A stretch of 64,000 bases of DNA from Owenia fusiformis. Taxonomy: Eukaryota; Annelida; Polychaeta; Sabellida; Oweniidae. Position 1 is the stretch's first letter; each line of letters begins with the position of its first letter. Where the stretch lies: NCBI GenBank assembly GCA_903813345.2, contig CAIIXF020000001.1, positions 26,029,915-26,093,914 on the forward strand, in the 5' to 3' direction. The translations under genes were made by a program, and so were the position numbers. This document shows, piece after piece, positions 1 through 13,859 of this stretch. The notes below the pieces were generated by a model. That model ran no database searches, was not told where the DNA came from, and worked only from the letters and a program-made list of their open reading frames with translations.

Positions 1-849
1 TAATCCTGCTATGTGATGACAATGGTAAGAATGTATACCTCTGTAAGATTGCATATAAATGGTTATATCAGTTAGAAACATACTAATATTGCCAGAGTGT
101 ATGTTTCTGGCTTTCTGGCACAAGGAACACTATGTACACTTATCATGTCCGAGTCTAACTAAAGTGTTATATCACGTAAGTGTCAAGACACGACAGTTTA
201 ATGTCATATGACATCACTGAACCACTCAACAAACAAATGTTATCTGAGACTTACATTTCAACCTTTGCTGATAAGTCTCTGATTTAATTGCAAATCTGTT
301 GATTTCCATACGCTTTTAAAGGTCATCACATACTTGATTCATATTTTTATGTCACTGTAGATAATTGCTTATCGTTTACATCAAAAATCTGATTATTTCA
401 ACGAATAAAGATCAAGATTTAGAGACACAAATCAATGGTAGTTATGGTATTCTGATGTTCCAAACCATTTCATGTTCAATATCACCATAGAAAATGAAAC
501 AAAAAAAACATTAAAATATCATTAAAGACAGGAAGCCCTTTAGCACCTTCGAACTTGTTGTGGAAGCTTCCTTAAATAAGTGGCTTTTAAGAATGAATTT
601 CTTTTAAATAAAAAGGAAATTTATCAAGAATAGTTGATGATGTTCATTGTAAATAATTAAGTTACAAATACAAATTATAGTAGACAATTTAATTGTCAAT
701 AAAGTCATATATGCGAAGGGACTATCGTTTGTTTTATCTATAATTGATAATATGTCATGATCTATTAAGGTATAACAGAGAGTCAACATCCTTCTTATAT
801 ACAAATATCCTTAGGGTTGATAGTTTAAAATATCAACTCAGAAAATTGT

Positions 850-1160
850 CTAATATATTGAGGTAATACATAATTAAAATGTATTAAGGTCAAAGTTAAA
901 TGTATTAAGGTAATTTATGATAAAATATATGAAGATATTGAGGAAATACATGGTCAAATGTAGTAAGGTCATACATAGTCAAATATATTGAGCCAATATG
1001 TGGTCATATATATTAATGTAATACATGGTAAAATGTAAGATCATGAAACATATTGAGGAAACATGGTCAAATATATTAAGATCATAAATGGTAAACATAC
1101 TGAGATAATGCATGGTCAAATAGACTGAGATGGTCAAATATATTGAAGATATGGTATGGT
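850..1160. repeat. Degenerate short tandem repeat
   Basis: About a dozen loosely matching units of roughly 25-30 bp built around the words TATTGAGG, ATACATGGTCAAAT and ATTAAGGTCA. The units differ at many positions, so this is an old, decayed array. No coding potential is visible. Confidence 0.55.
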
Positions 1161-2789
1161 CAAAGTAGAATGATTGTGAAGCTCAAAATCGACAATAAAT
1201 CAAAAAGGTCAAAAATCAAATTTGACTCTTAGAACTATATTATGTATCAAGACTGACTCGGGGCAATTATGAAGTATTACAATGTCAATATGAGTATATT
1301 TCAAAGTCATAGTTTTTGATTTATATGTTATGTTTTATTTCTGTCCAGTGTTAACCTCACCTTAGTTACGTGATATAAATCACTAGGATATTCAAATTAT
1401 TTTGTATATTTTGAGTGTTTTGTGTCAGTGTTTAAACAAAGATCAGAACAGGCCAAAAACAATTTTTACATATAATAGTCACAGACAGATTGTTGGCAGA
1501 CAGATGCACAGACTGACTGACAGATGAGCTGATGGGTGAGTGGGCAACTCCATTGTCTTATATTATTGTATGTACTATGTGAACCAAAAATACCTATATG
1601 AATAATAAAAATAGATGTCGGATGATAAAAAATAGACAGAAGTACTAGCAGGAGCACTACATGCTATTAAGTTGACAAACTGAATGAAATGCAGACAGAG
1701 ATAATACCAGGTTGTGAATGAAGCAGTTAATCAAAAACAAGTCTTTTAGTATTTTTGGTTTTTGTGAGTTTCCTCTATACTATGGTATTACACAAATATG
1801 TGATGTTTACATAAAGTGGCAATTGGATGCCAAAGCAGTTATCTTGTACCAGTATCCACTTGATTAGCTCCAACACTGCTTACCACTTTAATGAATTACT
1901 TCAACAGAAAAGAAATAACATGCAATCTCTTTTTGGCATCCTGTCCATAAAATTTTGTTGAAATTATGAATCAGTAACAGAAAAACTGAAAATAAATGCA
2001 TAAATGTTGACACTATCTCCATCAATAATATTAATTCATATGCATTTCTCAAAGAATAGGAGGAAACCTCCAAACACCCAGTAAAATTCTGTTGGAGTTT
2101 GGTTTTCATAAAAATAATAGTGAATATAGAAAGCTTTTACAGAGATTTCCAGGGTGGTTTAGATTGTTGAATTACCAAACTTGGCACATTCTGATTGTAC
2201 ATCATTCAAAGTGTGACCATTTTGGCACAATTTTCATGTTATATCTCTATAGACTCGAAACCTATAACAAGATAGGATAATATTATTCCAAGTTATTAGG
2301 CCTTAATGAATATATCTCAGCTCTGGGATAATCTGACTTTCTAATACATGGTAACAAACTAAAAGTGCCTTCACTAAGAATAATTGGTAAATTGACCTAT
2401 TGCTTTCCGCAAGTACGCCAGTTCTGCTTGCTTCTCATATACCCCAGAGTCATACATAGAAATATGCCATATAAGGACAAATTTCTGCGATGTGCAACAA
2501 ATTCGATGACTAAGCCAAATTAATAAGAAATGTATAATAAGATAATATTATGCTAATTCAAGGCTAATATTATTCTATTCTCTGTTATAGGTCATTGAAA
2601 AAACAATGGGTCCTAATGCAAAAGCACCCTTGATCCAAGGGTATTTCAATTTATTATGGGCTGATCAAGTGATGCCTGATCTTGAAGGATGATACGAAAG
2701 TCCTTTAAGAGAAGTTTCAATGTGACCAGAAATCTACAGAATCTCAATTTGCATCTTGGACATTACGATGATAGTCATAATAAACCAGA

Positions 2790-2932
2790 AAATGCCATTT
2801 GTCAGAGATGCCAAACACCAACCACTGGATGCTGAACACTGACCGTTGTACACCAGCCAACAAAACACCATCTACAGAAAAGTTGGAGACTACAACAATA
2901 CGTCACCACTTCTGGAGATGACCTAAAAAGCA
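2790..2932 (+). repeat. Interspersed repeat, family A, copy 1
   Basis: A diverged copy of a roughly 100-140 bp interspersed repeat seen five times in the window (also near 18.3, 23.6, 49.3 and 60.0 kb). Shared landmarks, in order, are a TGCCATTTGT block, CCAAACACC, AGTTGGAGACTACAACAAT and a terminal GTCACCACT with a partial inverted copy. Short palindromic ends and lack of coding suggest a MITE or SINE-like element; the family is not recognised. Confidence 0.6.
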
Positions 2933-5900
2933 CTCCTTACATATAATTTTGTCTGAAGTATTTTAACATCCATTTATGAAGAAATCAAAAGTTAATCAAT
3001 TTTGGGATTTTCATTAAATCCTTTGTGTGGGATACTATGAAATTGATTATCTCAAGAATCAGTAAACAGTTTTATTGGTTGAGGCTAAGCAGAATGCATC
3101 CTTTACCTTAATGTTTGAATAGAATGTTTAGAGTGAAATAATTTATTACAGTAAACATAAACATTCTCACTGATGTAATGTATTACCTAGAATAATCGGA
3201 TATTTGGTTATTTCCTAACATGTATTTAATTACATTTCAGATTACCACTCCCCAAATCCTCAAAGAAATGTATTTAGTGATCTCCAAGTTAGAACTTATA
3301 AGTTGCTTCCTTAAGAAATCAATGAATGCTCACCAAAACAAAATGGATGTACATCAATATATCGGTCCTTGTCTCTAACTACAACATTTCCAATATCCTG
3401 TTAATTTTTAACAGTTATTTTTGGGTCATGCAACGGGAAATTAGATACATGGAATTTAACTAGGACAATTAATCAAAAGAGCATTCAATGAAAACAAAGG
3501 TTACAAGCCTGCTATCAATGAATAATTACCAGTATATTATTCTATGTTCCTACTAATTCTGCTTCAAACTGCGAAAGAATTATCCCAGTATTACATATAA
3601 CACTAGTGAATATGACTCATATACTTTGGTCATTTAAAGAAACAGGTACATCTTCCTGTATCTATGTTAATCATTTGACAATTTCGTTGATTTTATAAGT
3701 TTTAAAATATGAAGCTAATCAAGTTATCGATAAACACATATACTGTTAAGCTTTGGTAGTGCCATCTATACAACTACAAGGAAAATTTCAACAAGATAAA
3801 TCTATTCATTTTCACACGGTTCAGTCTTCCTGCATTTTCACACATTCTGCATAATATTATTCACATTTTCTAGCTCACATATTCTGCATATTATTCACAT
3901 TTTCTCAGAATTCACATATTTCTTTTGTGCAACATTGATCTATCACTCACATGCAAAAGACTTAAAAGCTGTGCAGTATATGATAAATTAGCTTCGCTCA
4001 GGTAGGTTGTCGATAGAGCTTGCTAAATGTTTTCCTATCTGGGAAAAAGCTTGTCAACATATGGAAACATTTAGGTTATCTGTTGGCATCAGGAACTAAA
4101 CTGGCTAGGAATTGCTATAATTCTGGTTTTATTTCAAATGTGTAAATGGAAGAGCAGAATACAGAAACAAAATGCTATATTGCTTGGTCAAAAGTGTTTG
4201 AGAGTGCTATAATAAAAGCCTCTGAATACCTAGATTAAAGTTAATCTAGGAACAATGCAACACAATAAATTCATAGCAAAATGGGTTTCTGTCTGAAACA
4301 GATCAACTATGTAATGGATTTTCACAGTATACATGTATATAGCACTTCAACCAGTACAAAGATCTCAAGTTCTTCGTATTAGATAACAGTTCACTTGTTT
4401 AGATTCAAGAAATGAAAAATGACCATATCCTATAGGCAAGATAGAAAGACCATGTTGAAGGCTCTGGCTCATCCTAGGTGGGTACCAGGGCATAGCAGTG
4501 TTTCTCAGCACTTTCCCCAATAAATGCTTTTTTAACACCTCATCACCCTTTAGAAGACATTGCTTATATCAGACAAGGGTGAATCAGTTTTCCACTTGTG
4601 ATAATATGAACTTATAACTCTGCTGCATGTTTTACTTGGTTCTGAATCAAAATAACTGTCTATTCTAATACATCCTCTTCTGACATTGCTCTACCTTACT
4701 GAAATTATAAATTACACTTGTAAAACATATAAAATCTGTTCTATATGAGGATGTATGCCTACTTATGAATGCCCAGCAAACATCTACAAGTGTTTCAAGG
4801 GTACCTGCCTCATATACATGTACAATGCCATCTGAAATTCAATCAGATTCTATCAAAGAGAGAAATTCAAAGATGTATAGAAAAAATAACAGAACGTAAG
4901 CTAATGGAATCAGGAACTGATTCTTTATACCATTGGAAAGCCAACCAATAAATATACAACTTGATTATCATAACACTAATGATATAGTTTCCAGTTTCAA
5001 ATTATTTGTGAGGGATGCTAATTTTACATCATCACTTGGCAAATTGTATGTTTTGCACTGATATACAGCTTTTTTATGTCTGAGTTAATTTACCAGTAAA
5101 CCTTGTTCTTGGTATATAGATCTGTAGAAATTATCTCAGATAATCACACTTAGAGAGAAGCAATAAATAATACTCTCTTGAAAAAGCTGCTCTTTTACTA
5201 AATGCTATAATACGGCAACATCAGAATTTGTAAAACATGTAGGTGTTTATAAATCTTGAGCTATGAATCCATGTATTTTAATAAATTGCTTCAAAAACAA
5301 TTGTTCTGTGATGCAAATGTTTTGTTTGTACTTGTATGAGGGGGACAATGCCTGTTAGGCCTGAGGTAGCACCTTAATCTAATTTTCTCAAACCACTTTT
5401 GCCTAATTCTATGTCACTACCGCTTACAAGATACTTTGCTTCACTAGCATTCTGAAGTTTTAATGAGTGAACAATTCCATATGACAACCATTTGAGCCCA
5501 AAAATGCAGATTTGGAGAGATTTTGAGATTTCCATAAAATATAGAGAAAACTTTGTTTTTGATCAAAAAAATTATTGCGGATCTACATCAGTGAAAAAAC
5601 CTGGTGAGTCCCATGACACATACTGTATAAATCTTGAGAGATAATTTCTAAAATACAAGTATAAGTTCAATGTATATGTACATGTAACAAATGTAATAAG
5701 AATGTCATAAGAAACATTGACACCAATTCTTGGTACAAGATAGTAAATTATCTCTTATCGTCATTAGTAATTGTGTTGTTTTTAACAACAGATTTAATGC
5801 TACTATTTTAATATTGAAGTACAGGTAATACATGAGGACTCAATTTCCAGTGGCATAAAAGGTGTCTCTTTGCAACTGTTTTTCAATTGTTCAGACACAT

Positions 5901-6519
5901 GAACATACACAGCCTACAGATGTTAATAGATTTTCAAATCAAAATCAGGTGAGAAAATTGAATCACTTCAACAAATATCAGATATTCAAATGAACCACTA
6001 CTTTACTGGACACACACAAAACATGTGGTAGCACAACAATGCATATGCCTGTATCTGTACAAGTTTAAAGGGGCAACAAGGACTGTAGAGAGAAAATTCG
6101 AATTTTTTTATTTTTTCTGAGCTATCCGGTCAATGTTTGGCTTAACATCTTCCTTGACATAACTATTTTCTTAAATGTATGGATTAACTCTCAATTTCAG
6201 CATTAAGAAGTGTAAATTCAGCTCAAAGCTTCTATAAAGGGAGTCCTACTCATAGATTTTTAAGATTCACCATATTTCAAGAGGAATATCAGCTGAAATA
6301 ATGTTCATCCAGGGGGTTTCTTTGTAGATAATAAAAATATATGTTAGTCTTGATGAAATATCCAAACTTAAATATATTTTGACACTGGTCGATGATCGTT
6401 GAATGGCCCCCCTGCACTGATTGTTGCAACTTTAATAAAAACTGAAAATCCAAAATGAAAACAATCAGCAATTAATAAATCTCTTACCTGCCAGCTTGCT
6501 AATGTCAAAGACTAAAGGT

Positions 6520-6690
6520 CCTCCTAAATCTATCTATAAAGCAGTGCAGTTCGAAACTTGTGTGTTTGAGAAGCTCCTGTAGAGCATTGCACCTGGCCAC
6601 AAGCTGCTGGGTCTGCCCATGTAAGTGAATTAGCAGCTTCTGTAAGTAAGCACAAACGCCATGTTGATGATGTTGTAACACACTATCTCA
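6520..6690 (-). other. GC-richer patch, candidate exon or SINE core
   Basis: This patch stands out from its AT-rich flanks. On the minus strand it has a plausible acceptor (TTACTTACAG near 6640) followed by about 44 open codons rich in Leu, Gln and His and ending in a stop, and a GTAAG donor near 6486. A second minus frame is also open. On the plus strand it carries AGTTCGAAAC, which resembles a tRNA-type B box, so a SINE-derived element is an equal possibility. I cannot decide between them. Confidence 0.25.
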
Positions 6691-8660
6691 TGGGATATTT
6701 TAGGACTTGGAGAAATGAAAGAATATTTATATACAGTCTTCGAGCCTGTTGAGAAAGAGAAAAACAAGTGTATTGACTTAGCTCTAAAATTCTTATATAT
6801 TGGTATCAAATTATGGCAAAGATACTGACTAGTATTCAGTTTAAAGTAATTAATTTTTAATGTTAAAATAGACCCATTCTTTATGTGATAGTTTTGTCTA
6901 TCACATTTGATTTGAATTTTGTATAGTCTAGATAAAACATTGAGCTTGACTTAGTAGTCTATGAACCGAACTGTTCTTTGATGTTAAGATGTGATATAGT
7001 TTGACTTTAATATGTGTGACAATACAGCTAAGTTTTATTAGTTGTGACATTTAAAGATGATCTAGTTTGAATTTATTACCATCAGTTACCACATTAAGGC
7101 TTAAGTTAGCATGACATCTCAAGGTTTGAGATTAAATCATGAAAAGTAAAAGTTTGAACTTGACCTGACTTTTTGACAATTATATGCATACAATTTAATA
7201 ACTCGAAAAGTGGCAACTCCCAGAGTATCAAATACCATCCAACCAAAAAAACAACATCAAATCAATGTCACCAAACATCATCAAATTGCTCATTATTTTC
7301 TATATTGCATGATAGAAACAACCAGGCACTAGTACAGTAGGATTGCATCCCTCTGACAAGATCTACACATGTGAAGTCACTTAAGTAGAGGTGATGAAGA
7401 TTTGGCACCAAAAGCATGTCGTCTAGTTACATTCGTACGACATGTTGAGAATGGGATGTGTTTCTTTGAACCACTTTCATGGATGGACGAGTTCATTTCC
7501 TGCTTATTTATCAACCAATTTTCTTAATTTGTTTACAAAACGCATGTGAGAATGAATGAATGCTATATCCATTGGTGTGAATTATTTCTTATGAGGGAGG
7601 TTAAGTTACACATTTTTAAGTGAGTGTGTAATATTTGGACTCCAGGGATTACTCTCCTACACTCAATTCACTTTCCCGGGGACTTAATTACAGTTATCTT
7701 CCGTATACTTTTATACTCAATTCAATTGGCCAAGTAAAGACTATAAATGAGAGAACTAATTCATAATTCATGTTCACATAGAAGTTCATAAAGAAATATG
7801 TAACTTAACATCCCTAAAAAAGATAAGTGTGACCAGGAAAATTTAGTTTATAAAAAAAATTAGAGATTTTACGAGGAAAAAAAACACTTTTTGAAATTAA
7901 AATAAAAAAGTTTCACAACATTGGGCAAGACTACAATATATAAGCCAAAATTATTTCAACTTTATATGGGGCCTTTAAGCTTAAATATGTTGAAGACTTA
8001 AACACTGCCACTGGAGTTTGAATATCATTATAACAATACTTGTAATGTCCATCTTCCGGTGAAATACTTGGTTCAAAGATGAACTTAATAGCGACATTAT
8101 AACTAAATTGTATTATGCCAGGCAACAGAATATTGTTTGAGTTTGAATAATGGCTGCCAATACTCCTTGTGTTAAACCAGTTCGGAATCTACATGAACAT
8201 TTGAAGACAATGTGAAAAAATGACTTATTTTTTGTGTCACTTAGAATCAATTCAGAACATTGTTAACCAGATAGAAGTGTGCAAGTTGAACATATTTCAT
8301 TTCATATTTTATTTTTATGGGTATGAATATAATGGAGTGTAAATAGCAACAATAGATGACCTGATTACAAAAAAGAAGTCATCGATGTTGATAATTGACA
8401 CATACTTTTTTACTCAATTAGAGAATTTTGGCAGTGACTTCACCAGTTCATATATTGCTGAATTGACCTTTTGCGATCAGAATTCAGGAATTTTGTTTAT
8501 GGATACTGTTGTCACGTATTTCGTCTTATTGATGTGACGTCATATAGAAATGATATTAGACATGATGGAATCACGAAATGGCGGACACGTGGCAGTTTTG
8601 AGCAAAAAATATTGTAGTTTCTTCTATGAAAACCATGGGTCGGATATTTACCAGGTATGC

Positions 8661-8846
8661 CGATTTGACTAGATCATGAGTATATCTATATATGTGCGAA
8701 CTTTGGGTGAAATTCATACTAAACATCGATGCCTATAAGCGCCCCCCGTTTTTGTCAAAATCGGGGGGCGCTTAACCACTATCTAAATCATGTCAGTACG
8801 ATAGACTTGGTATGTGCTTAGGATGAATGTTGATCTAGTCAAATCG
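8661..8846. repeat. Nested hairpin with a GC stem
   Basis: The outer arms CGATTTGACTAGATCA (8661) and TGATCTAGTCAAATCG (8831) are inverted copies. Near the centre TAAGCGCCCCCCG (8736) pairs perfectly with CGGGGGGCGCTTA (8762-8774) across a short loop. This is probably a small fold-back MITE. The C6/G6 stem is very unlike the local base composition. Confidence 0.75.
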
Positions 8847-11800
8847 AAGGCTTTCGTGAAAAATAAATCAATAAAACACGAAATATAGAAGATAAACTGG
8901 ATGGCCTAACTGTGATGTCACTAAAAGATAGAATCCATTCGGTGATCGCAAATCATCAATTCTTTGGGGTTATGCACTGTGCAACTATATCTCATATTCA
9001 TATCTCATAATCATATTGATGGATGGTAATTTGAACCTCTGGAGAATTTTTGGATGTTTCTTCACCTGTTCATATAATTTCTACAGTGCAACTCAATTAG
9101 GTTGTATGTCAATCAAACCAAAATAATTTAGTAAAAATGATCACATAACAATATTTTATAGAAAAATACATTCCTATTTGAGCTGCAAAATGTTTGTATA
9201 TTTCAAAAAAATTAATCTTCTACTGTACTCTTGGTATATTTCGCGTGCGATTTAGTTATTGTGCTTTTTGCGATTGTAGTAAAATTGCAACAATTAATCT
9301 TCGGGAAATTGTCAATTAAATCTCCGGGGATTTGTGAAATTACCTGGGACTCCATTGTATTTTGTGACTTGTACATTTCTCCAGTGTTATTAGGCGATAA
9401 ATGGGATACTAAGCAACAATGTCTGTTACAGTGGCTTATTAGATTAAATAAACTAAAAATGACGATGTAATAGAGGTTAAGGTGCAGCATACCATTGACC
9501 AAGATCTAGTTGTAATTGTAAATCTTATCCAAATATGACATTAGGTAGGTGTACTTACTGTACATGAGGTAACCTTACAGAGCTTGAGGATTCAGAGAAT
9601 AACGCAAAATCAACTGGGAGTACAGTATATGGTATCTGCGGTCTCTTGTCACAATTTTTGAAAGTAACATGTCAAAGAAGCATAAAAATGCAAACATTTG
9701 CATCTAAATTTTAAATGTATGTTCCATATAATATTTTACTATGGTCCTTTGAATCGCATTGTAGACTAGAGCCAATATGTCCAAATCGGAACAGGGGGAT
9801 AATTCCAAACAGGTTGCAAACAATAGCAAGCACTCATTGAGTTTAATAATAGTACGTCTTTAGGCTCTATATAATATCTATATACTGAAAGATACCATAT
9901 AATAAAAACAATCTAACAATAAAATAATTAATTATGATGATTAGGTGTTCAGAATTACCCCAATGCTAGTGTTTGGAATTACCCCCACAAACTCTATGCC
10001 TTTAAATACTACTAAATAATATGTCACTTATAAATCAATTAAATTTAGGATTCTTAACATGCAGTGCTGACAGGATCCTGTATCATTAGTTCAAGGTACC
10101 ACATAATTGCTGGAATTACACCATGCGTTTTAGAAAGGCGCCTAAGGTTTTAACCCGGATTGAAAAATAGGTGTAATCACGATTGGGGATTAACAAAAGT
10201 GCTTTTCCAAAACTCCTAGAACCCTAGTCACTAAAAAACGCCTTAAATCATTAGGCGCTTTTGGAGTGTAGTGTAATGCTGATCATATTTTGTAAAACGC
10301 CTTACCCGGGTTTTTACCATTTGCCCTAAACGACATAAGACGTATTTCGAATGCTACACATTTGGGCCACTGCAAAAATACAGGAAATGATGGATGGGAC
10401 CCAAAAATGCAATAGGTCATCAAATTATACCACAAAAATTCAAAGTAAGTTCACATCACTGGCAAAAGTCTCGGTTACATTTTCTCATAGATGCTAAAAG
10501 AATACATTTATTGTAGATGTACACATCTGCTGAAATTTTTTAGAAATGTTGGTGTAATCAGGAATGGCAATTTTGTAAAATTATACCACAGATGTGCAGT
10601 ACATTTGGTGTTCGGAATCAACATACTGACTCTGTCGCTTTCCTTTGCATATTCTTTGCACTTATGCATATGCATAGATTCTTTTTGATGAATCTTTCAA
10701 TAAAATCTTTAAGATGAGTAAGCTTGGAGTGAACCATGCGTGTACAATATTCCTAACCCCATAAATGTGGGGTTGATTTTTCAAATCCCCCACAACTACC
10801 TGTGTATTGAAAACCAGGGGTTGAAAAAAGCTGGATTAGTGGTTATTTAAATAAAATTCAGCTACCGACTTCTGAGAACATTTTCAACGCCAAAATTCCA
10901 ATACACGAGTAGTGAAGGTGATGCAAGGGAAAGATCAATACCCGGTGATTTCAGCGGGAAGTGGCGTTTCGTTCAGTGGATGAGCTGCGCGCGCACGCAT
11001 AAATGTGATTATCCAATATAATTAGGGGAGGGCTATTTGAAGTAGTTTTTGGTCTCAGGCGCGACCCAGGGCTTTTGTCTTAAGGACATTTCGTTGAAAA
11101 TGAGCCATTCGGCTGATAATTGGTAAGAGTTTGCGATCTTATAATGTATAACTGTTACTCAGACACATATTTTGACACGATTCTGTTGGAAATAAGCTTT
11201 GAACCGAGAGATATTCACGATTGATATGCACATTTTTGATTGTGCCATTGCTTTTCTATTGCACAATCCATGTATTGATAGAAGAAACATTAATAATGCA
11301 GATTGGTTTACCTTCAATACATGGCAGACACTACATATCGGTCTATTAATACCAGTTTGTGCCTTAAATAGTTTTATATTTCCATCCACGGCCTGGAGCC
11401 TGGGTGTGTTTGTCTCTTATGTGTATGCTTGTGCATGGACTTCTAATAACTAGCAGAATTTAACATGATGCAAACTCGACATTATAACTCATGCTGTAAC
11501 ATTTTGACTTCGCTGGAAAACAATAGGAATTATTATTCTTGCCAATCAATCATGAATCACAATCAAAATTTCAGAATGATCAATCAGGCAATTGTCTAAA
11601 TCAAGTTATAACATTATATGATATTCAGCAAGAAGTCCGGTAGAAATACAGAATATTTAAACATCAAAGCTGAAAGTTAAAAGCTAATCTGTCAATTTTC
11701 TGTCTGCAAAAGAGCGTTTACATTTGACACAATAACAGACTGAGGCTTTGAAATCTAGGATTCCCCAGGAAAATATGACGTCATACTAATTAGCATAAGG

Positions 11801-12116
11801 ATTTCCCTATTGGTATGGGTCGAGCCTTGTTCGAAAACACAATCCATAAATACATGCTAATTTCTAAGGAGATAGGAAGTGTATAACGTGTTTATCGATT
11901 TTGTTTAAAGATTTAATCAATTATCAAATTGTTTAAGTGGATAAAGTGGTCACACTTGCTTCAATTCATAGCGAAATCGACGGATAGAAACTGACCGAAT
12001 TTCCGATATCCTACCCCGTATTACTGTAGGCTATAAGCACAGTGACCTACAGAGGGCGCTATCACAAACAAGTACTGCACGAACCGATAAATTCCCGGGT
12101 ATTGTAACGCCCTTGG
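8847..12116. other. No gene recognised
   Basis: Non-coding by inspection. Opposed open frames at about 9.2-9.5 kb (79 and 96 codons) lack recognisable motifs, and their overlap on both strands argues for chance or decayed transposon sequence. The DNA from about 10.9 to 12.1 kb is somewhat richer in CpG and includes TGACGTCA-like words near 11.78 kb, which could mark a promoter for a gene I could not identify. Confidence 0.5.
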
Positions 12117-12132
12117 GTGATGTGTGGATTCA

Positions 12133-12405
12133 ATGAACTCAAAATCCATGGTCTTGGCAGGAAAACTTATAAATCTTGTCGTCATTCACAATTTAGACCG
12201 TTATTTGGATACTGCAAACAATCAAAGTATGTATTCACACTTACCTTACTATATGGCTTGCTTGATTCGACAATTAGAGAGCTATTATTTAGGATATTTA
12301 ACGAAATGTGACAGACTTTTAACTTTCAAAACATCAAATTTACTCCTCGACAGATGGCAGCACTTACTAAATCATGAACCGCCAGGAAAAACAGAGTTGA
12401 TTTGA
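12133..12405 (+). CDS. Hypothetical ORF or exon, unrecognised
   Basis: An open frame of 90 codons from the ATG at 12133 to TGA at 12403-12405. The product is leucine, tyrosine and asparagine rich, without signal peptide, clear membrane segment or known motif; residues near the end read DRWQHLLNHEPPGK. A GTAAGA donor follows directly (about 12412), so if the ORF is real the gene would have an intron in its 3' UTR, which is unusual. The frame lies just downstream of a CpG-richer stretch. It may be a first exon in another frame or noise. Confidence 0.25.
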   Translation: MNSKSMVLAGKLINLVVIHNLDRYLDTANNQSMYSHLPYYMACLIRQLESYYLGYLTKCDRLLTFKTSNLLLDRWQHLLNHEPPGKTELI

Positions 12406-13255
12406 AGAGTTGGTAAGATTTTCCGTTTTGCATTTCATTTAAATTTTGCATTTTATTTTGCATCTATTGCTGGCCCAATAGAAGAATAATACCCAGACTA
12501 TAGAAACTCATTATTTCAGGTTTTGCGATCAATAGATGTCAGGTGTTGATACAGGTTCCTGTGTTTTTCTGTCGGTATCTTTTTTTGTCTTTGATTCTGA
12601 TCACGAGCATTGGCTTTCTAAGATTTTTGACATCTACTAAAAAGTCACTCGACTTTTTTGCAAAAAACCTTCCAAAAAGTAACAGTAATGAGTTCACATT
12701 GTCGTACCATCAAAATGATCCACCGCCTAACTTATGCACCATTGAACTCGGTAATATTGTACACATACTCGTACGTAACAATTACCTTATATTCCCAGAG
12801 AAAACTGGGCTTGCTTTTCAACATTTCAAGCAAAAATTCTCTACGGAGCTTTTGTTTTTCTGACGTAATTTCTTCTAAGAAATCAGTGACGTGATAGGTT
12901 CAGTTCATCTTATTTCGAAAGCCTCGAAAGGGGTGTCATCTATTTAGAATATTTATTTTCATCTTGTCCAGTCCTATATACAACCTGCCCTTATCCTTTT
13001 CGCTTGTAAAGCGGCGTAGTAATGTTGAAATTATGGAATAGATTCTCTGAGAGTGGCGACATGTCTGCATCAGGGCTGTCAACTTGGGACCATCTAACAT
13101 GAGTGACTTCCAAATGTTGAACACCTTCCTTCAAACTTTGGACAGCTTCAGTGAACACTGGCAGATTTTGGACACCTAAAACTTTTCCTGTTCCAATCCG
13201 TCAACTGGGGGTGGGGGGGTAGGTGTAAATATTTTCGAAACAAATGCGTGATATA

Positions 13256-13859
13256 GGGTTTGTGTAAAAAAACGGGTGACCGGGTAACCGGGTAACTGGG
13301 TGACCGGGTACTTAACGTTCCTAGGAGGGCTAGGATTTTTTTATTTATAATGTTGGATCTGGACGATACATGTACGTTATTTTCGACGTCACGTTTTGAG
13401 GTTATTTCACATCGTAAGAACGTTTTGACAACGTTAACTTTTAACATTAAAATAACATCGGTAATGAACCGATTTAGTGAGAACATATTGACATTTTGCT
13501 GAATATTAAAATAACGTCAGATCAATACGGTCCATGAACGTCATTATTGACATCACGTTTTGAGGTTATTTCAAATCGAAAAAACGTTTCGACAACGTTA
13601 AATGTTAACGTTAACAATACGTCGGAAATGAAAAAACTTAGTGAGAACACAAAGTTTTTGTCATGTTTTTTTCCACCAAAAAATATTTTGATATTAAAAG
13701 CCTGTTTTGACAACGTTGAATTTTAACGTTTGAGTTACGAACTTTACGGACACGTTACAGCAACATTCTTTTTATATCATCAATAGATGTCTCATGTTTA
13801 CGTTGCCTCGATCGACCGGGTACTCGGTTACCCGGTCACCCAGTTTTTTACACAAACCC
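13256..13859. mobile_element. Fold-back DNA transposon with 9-bp target duplication
   Basis: The ends are inverted: GGGTTTGTGTAAAAAA at 13256 and its complement ending at 13859, each followed inward by a run of GGGTGACCGGGTAACC-type words (about 50 bp of arm). CGTGATATA flanks the element on both sides (13247-13255 and 13860-13868), a 9-bp target duplication typical of Mutator-like elements. The 604-bp body has no transposase. It sits inside the larger inverted-repeat element, so it is the younger insertion. Confidence 0.85.
13374..13735. repeat. Tandem repeat inside the fold-back element
   Basis: Two long diverged copies and one partial copy of a unit of about 160 bp rich in AACGTT. The shared word CACGTTTTGAGGTTATTTCA occurs at about 13390 and 13555, and GACAACGTTAA-type words follow in each copy. 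Both frames on the minus strand stay open across part of it, but composition suggests this is non-coding element sequence. Confidence 0.65.

Larger units (their letters stand above)
1..8660. other. Gene-free AT-rich stretch
   Basis: I see no convincing exon here. The open frames are short (60-75 codons), low in complexity and lack conserved motifs or paired splice sites. The stretch holds the degenerate repeats and one interspersed repeat listed separately, a GC-richer patch near 6.5-6.7 kb, and otherwise plain AT-rich sequence. It could be intergenic or a long intron of a gene lying outside the window. Confidence 0.6.

Noticed and set aside
9212-9502. Overlapping 96- and 79-codon frames on opposite strands
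   Set aside because: No recognisable domain; opposed frames in simple AT-rich DNA. Could be decayed transposon sequence, but I cannot support it.
12543-12894. 106-codon frame starting with a hydrophobic stretch (signal-peptide-like)
   Set aside because: Overlaps the inverted-repeat element arm and a second open frame; no conserved motif.
13148-13713. Minus-strand frames of 112 and 63 codons with a shared FEITSKRDV motif
   Set aside because: The shared motif reflects the 160-bp tandem repeat of the fold-back element, not a protein family.
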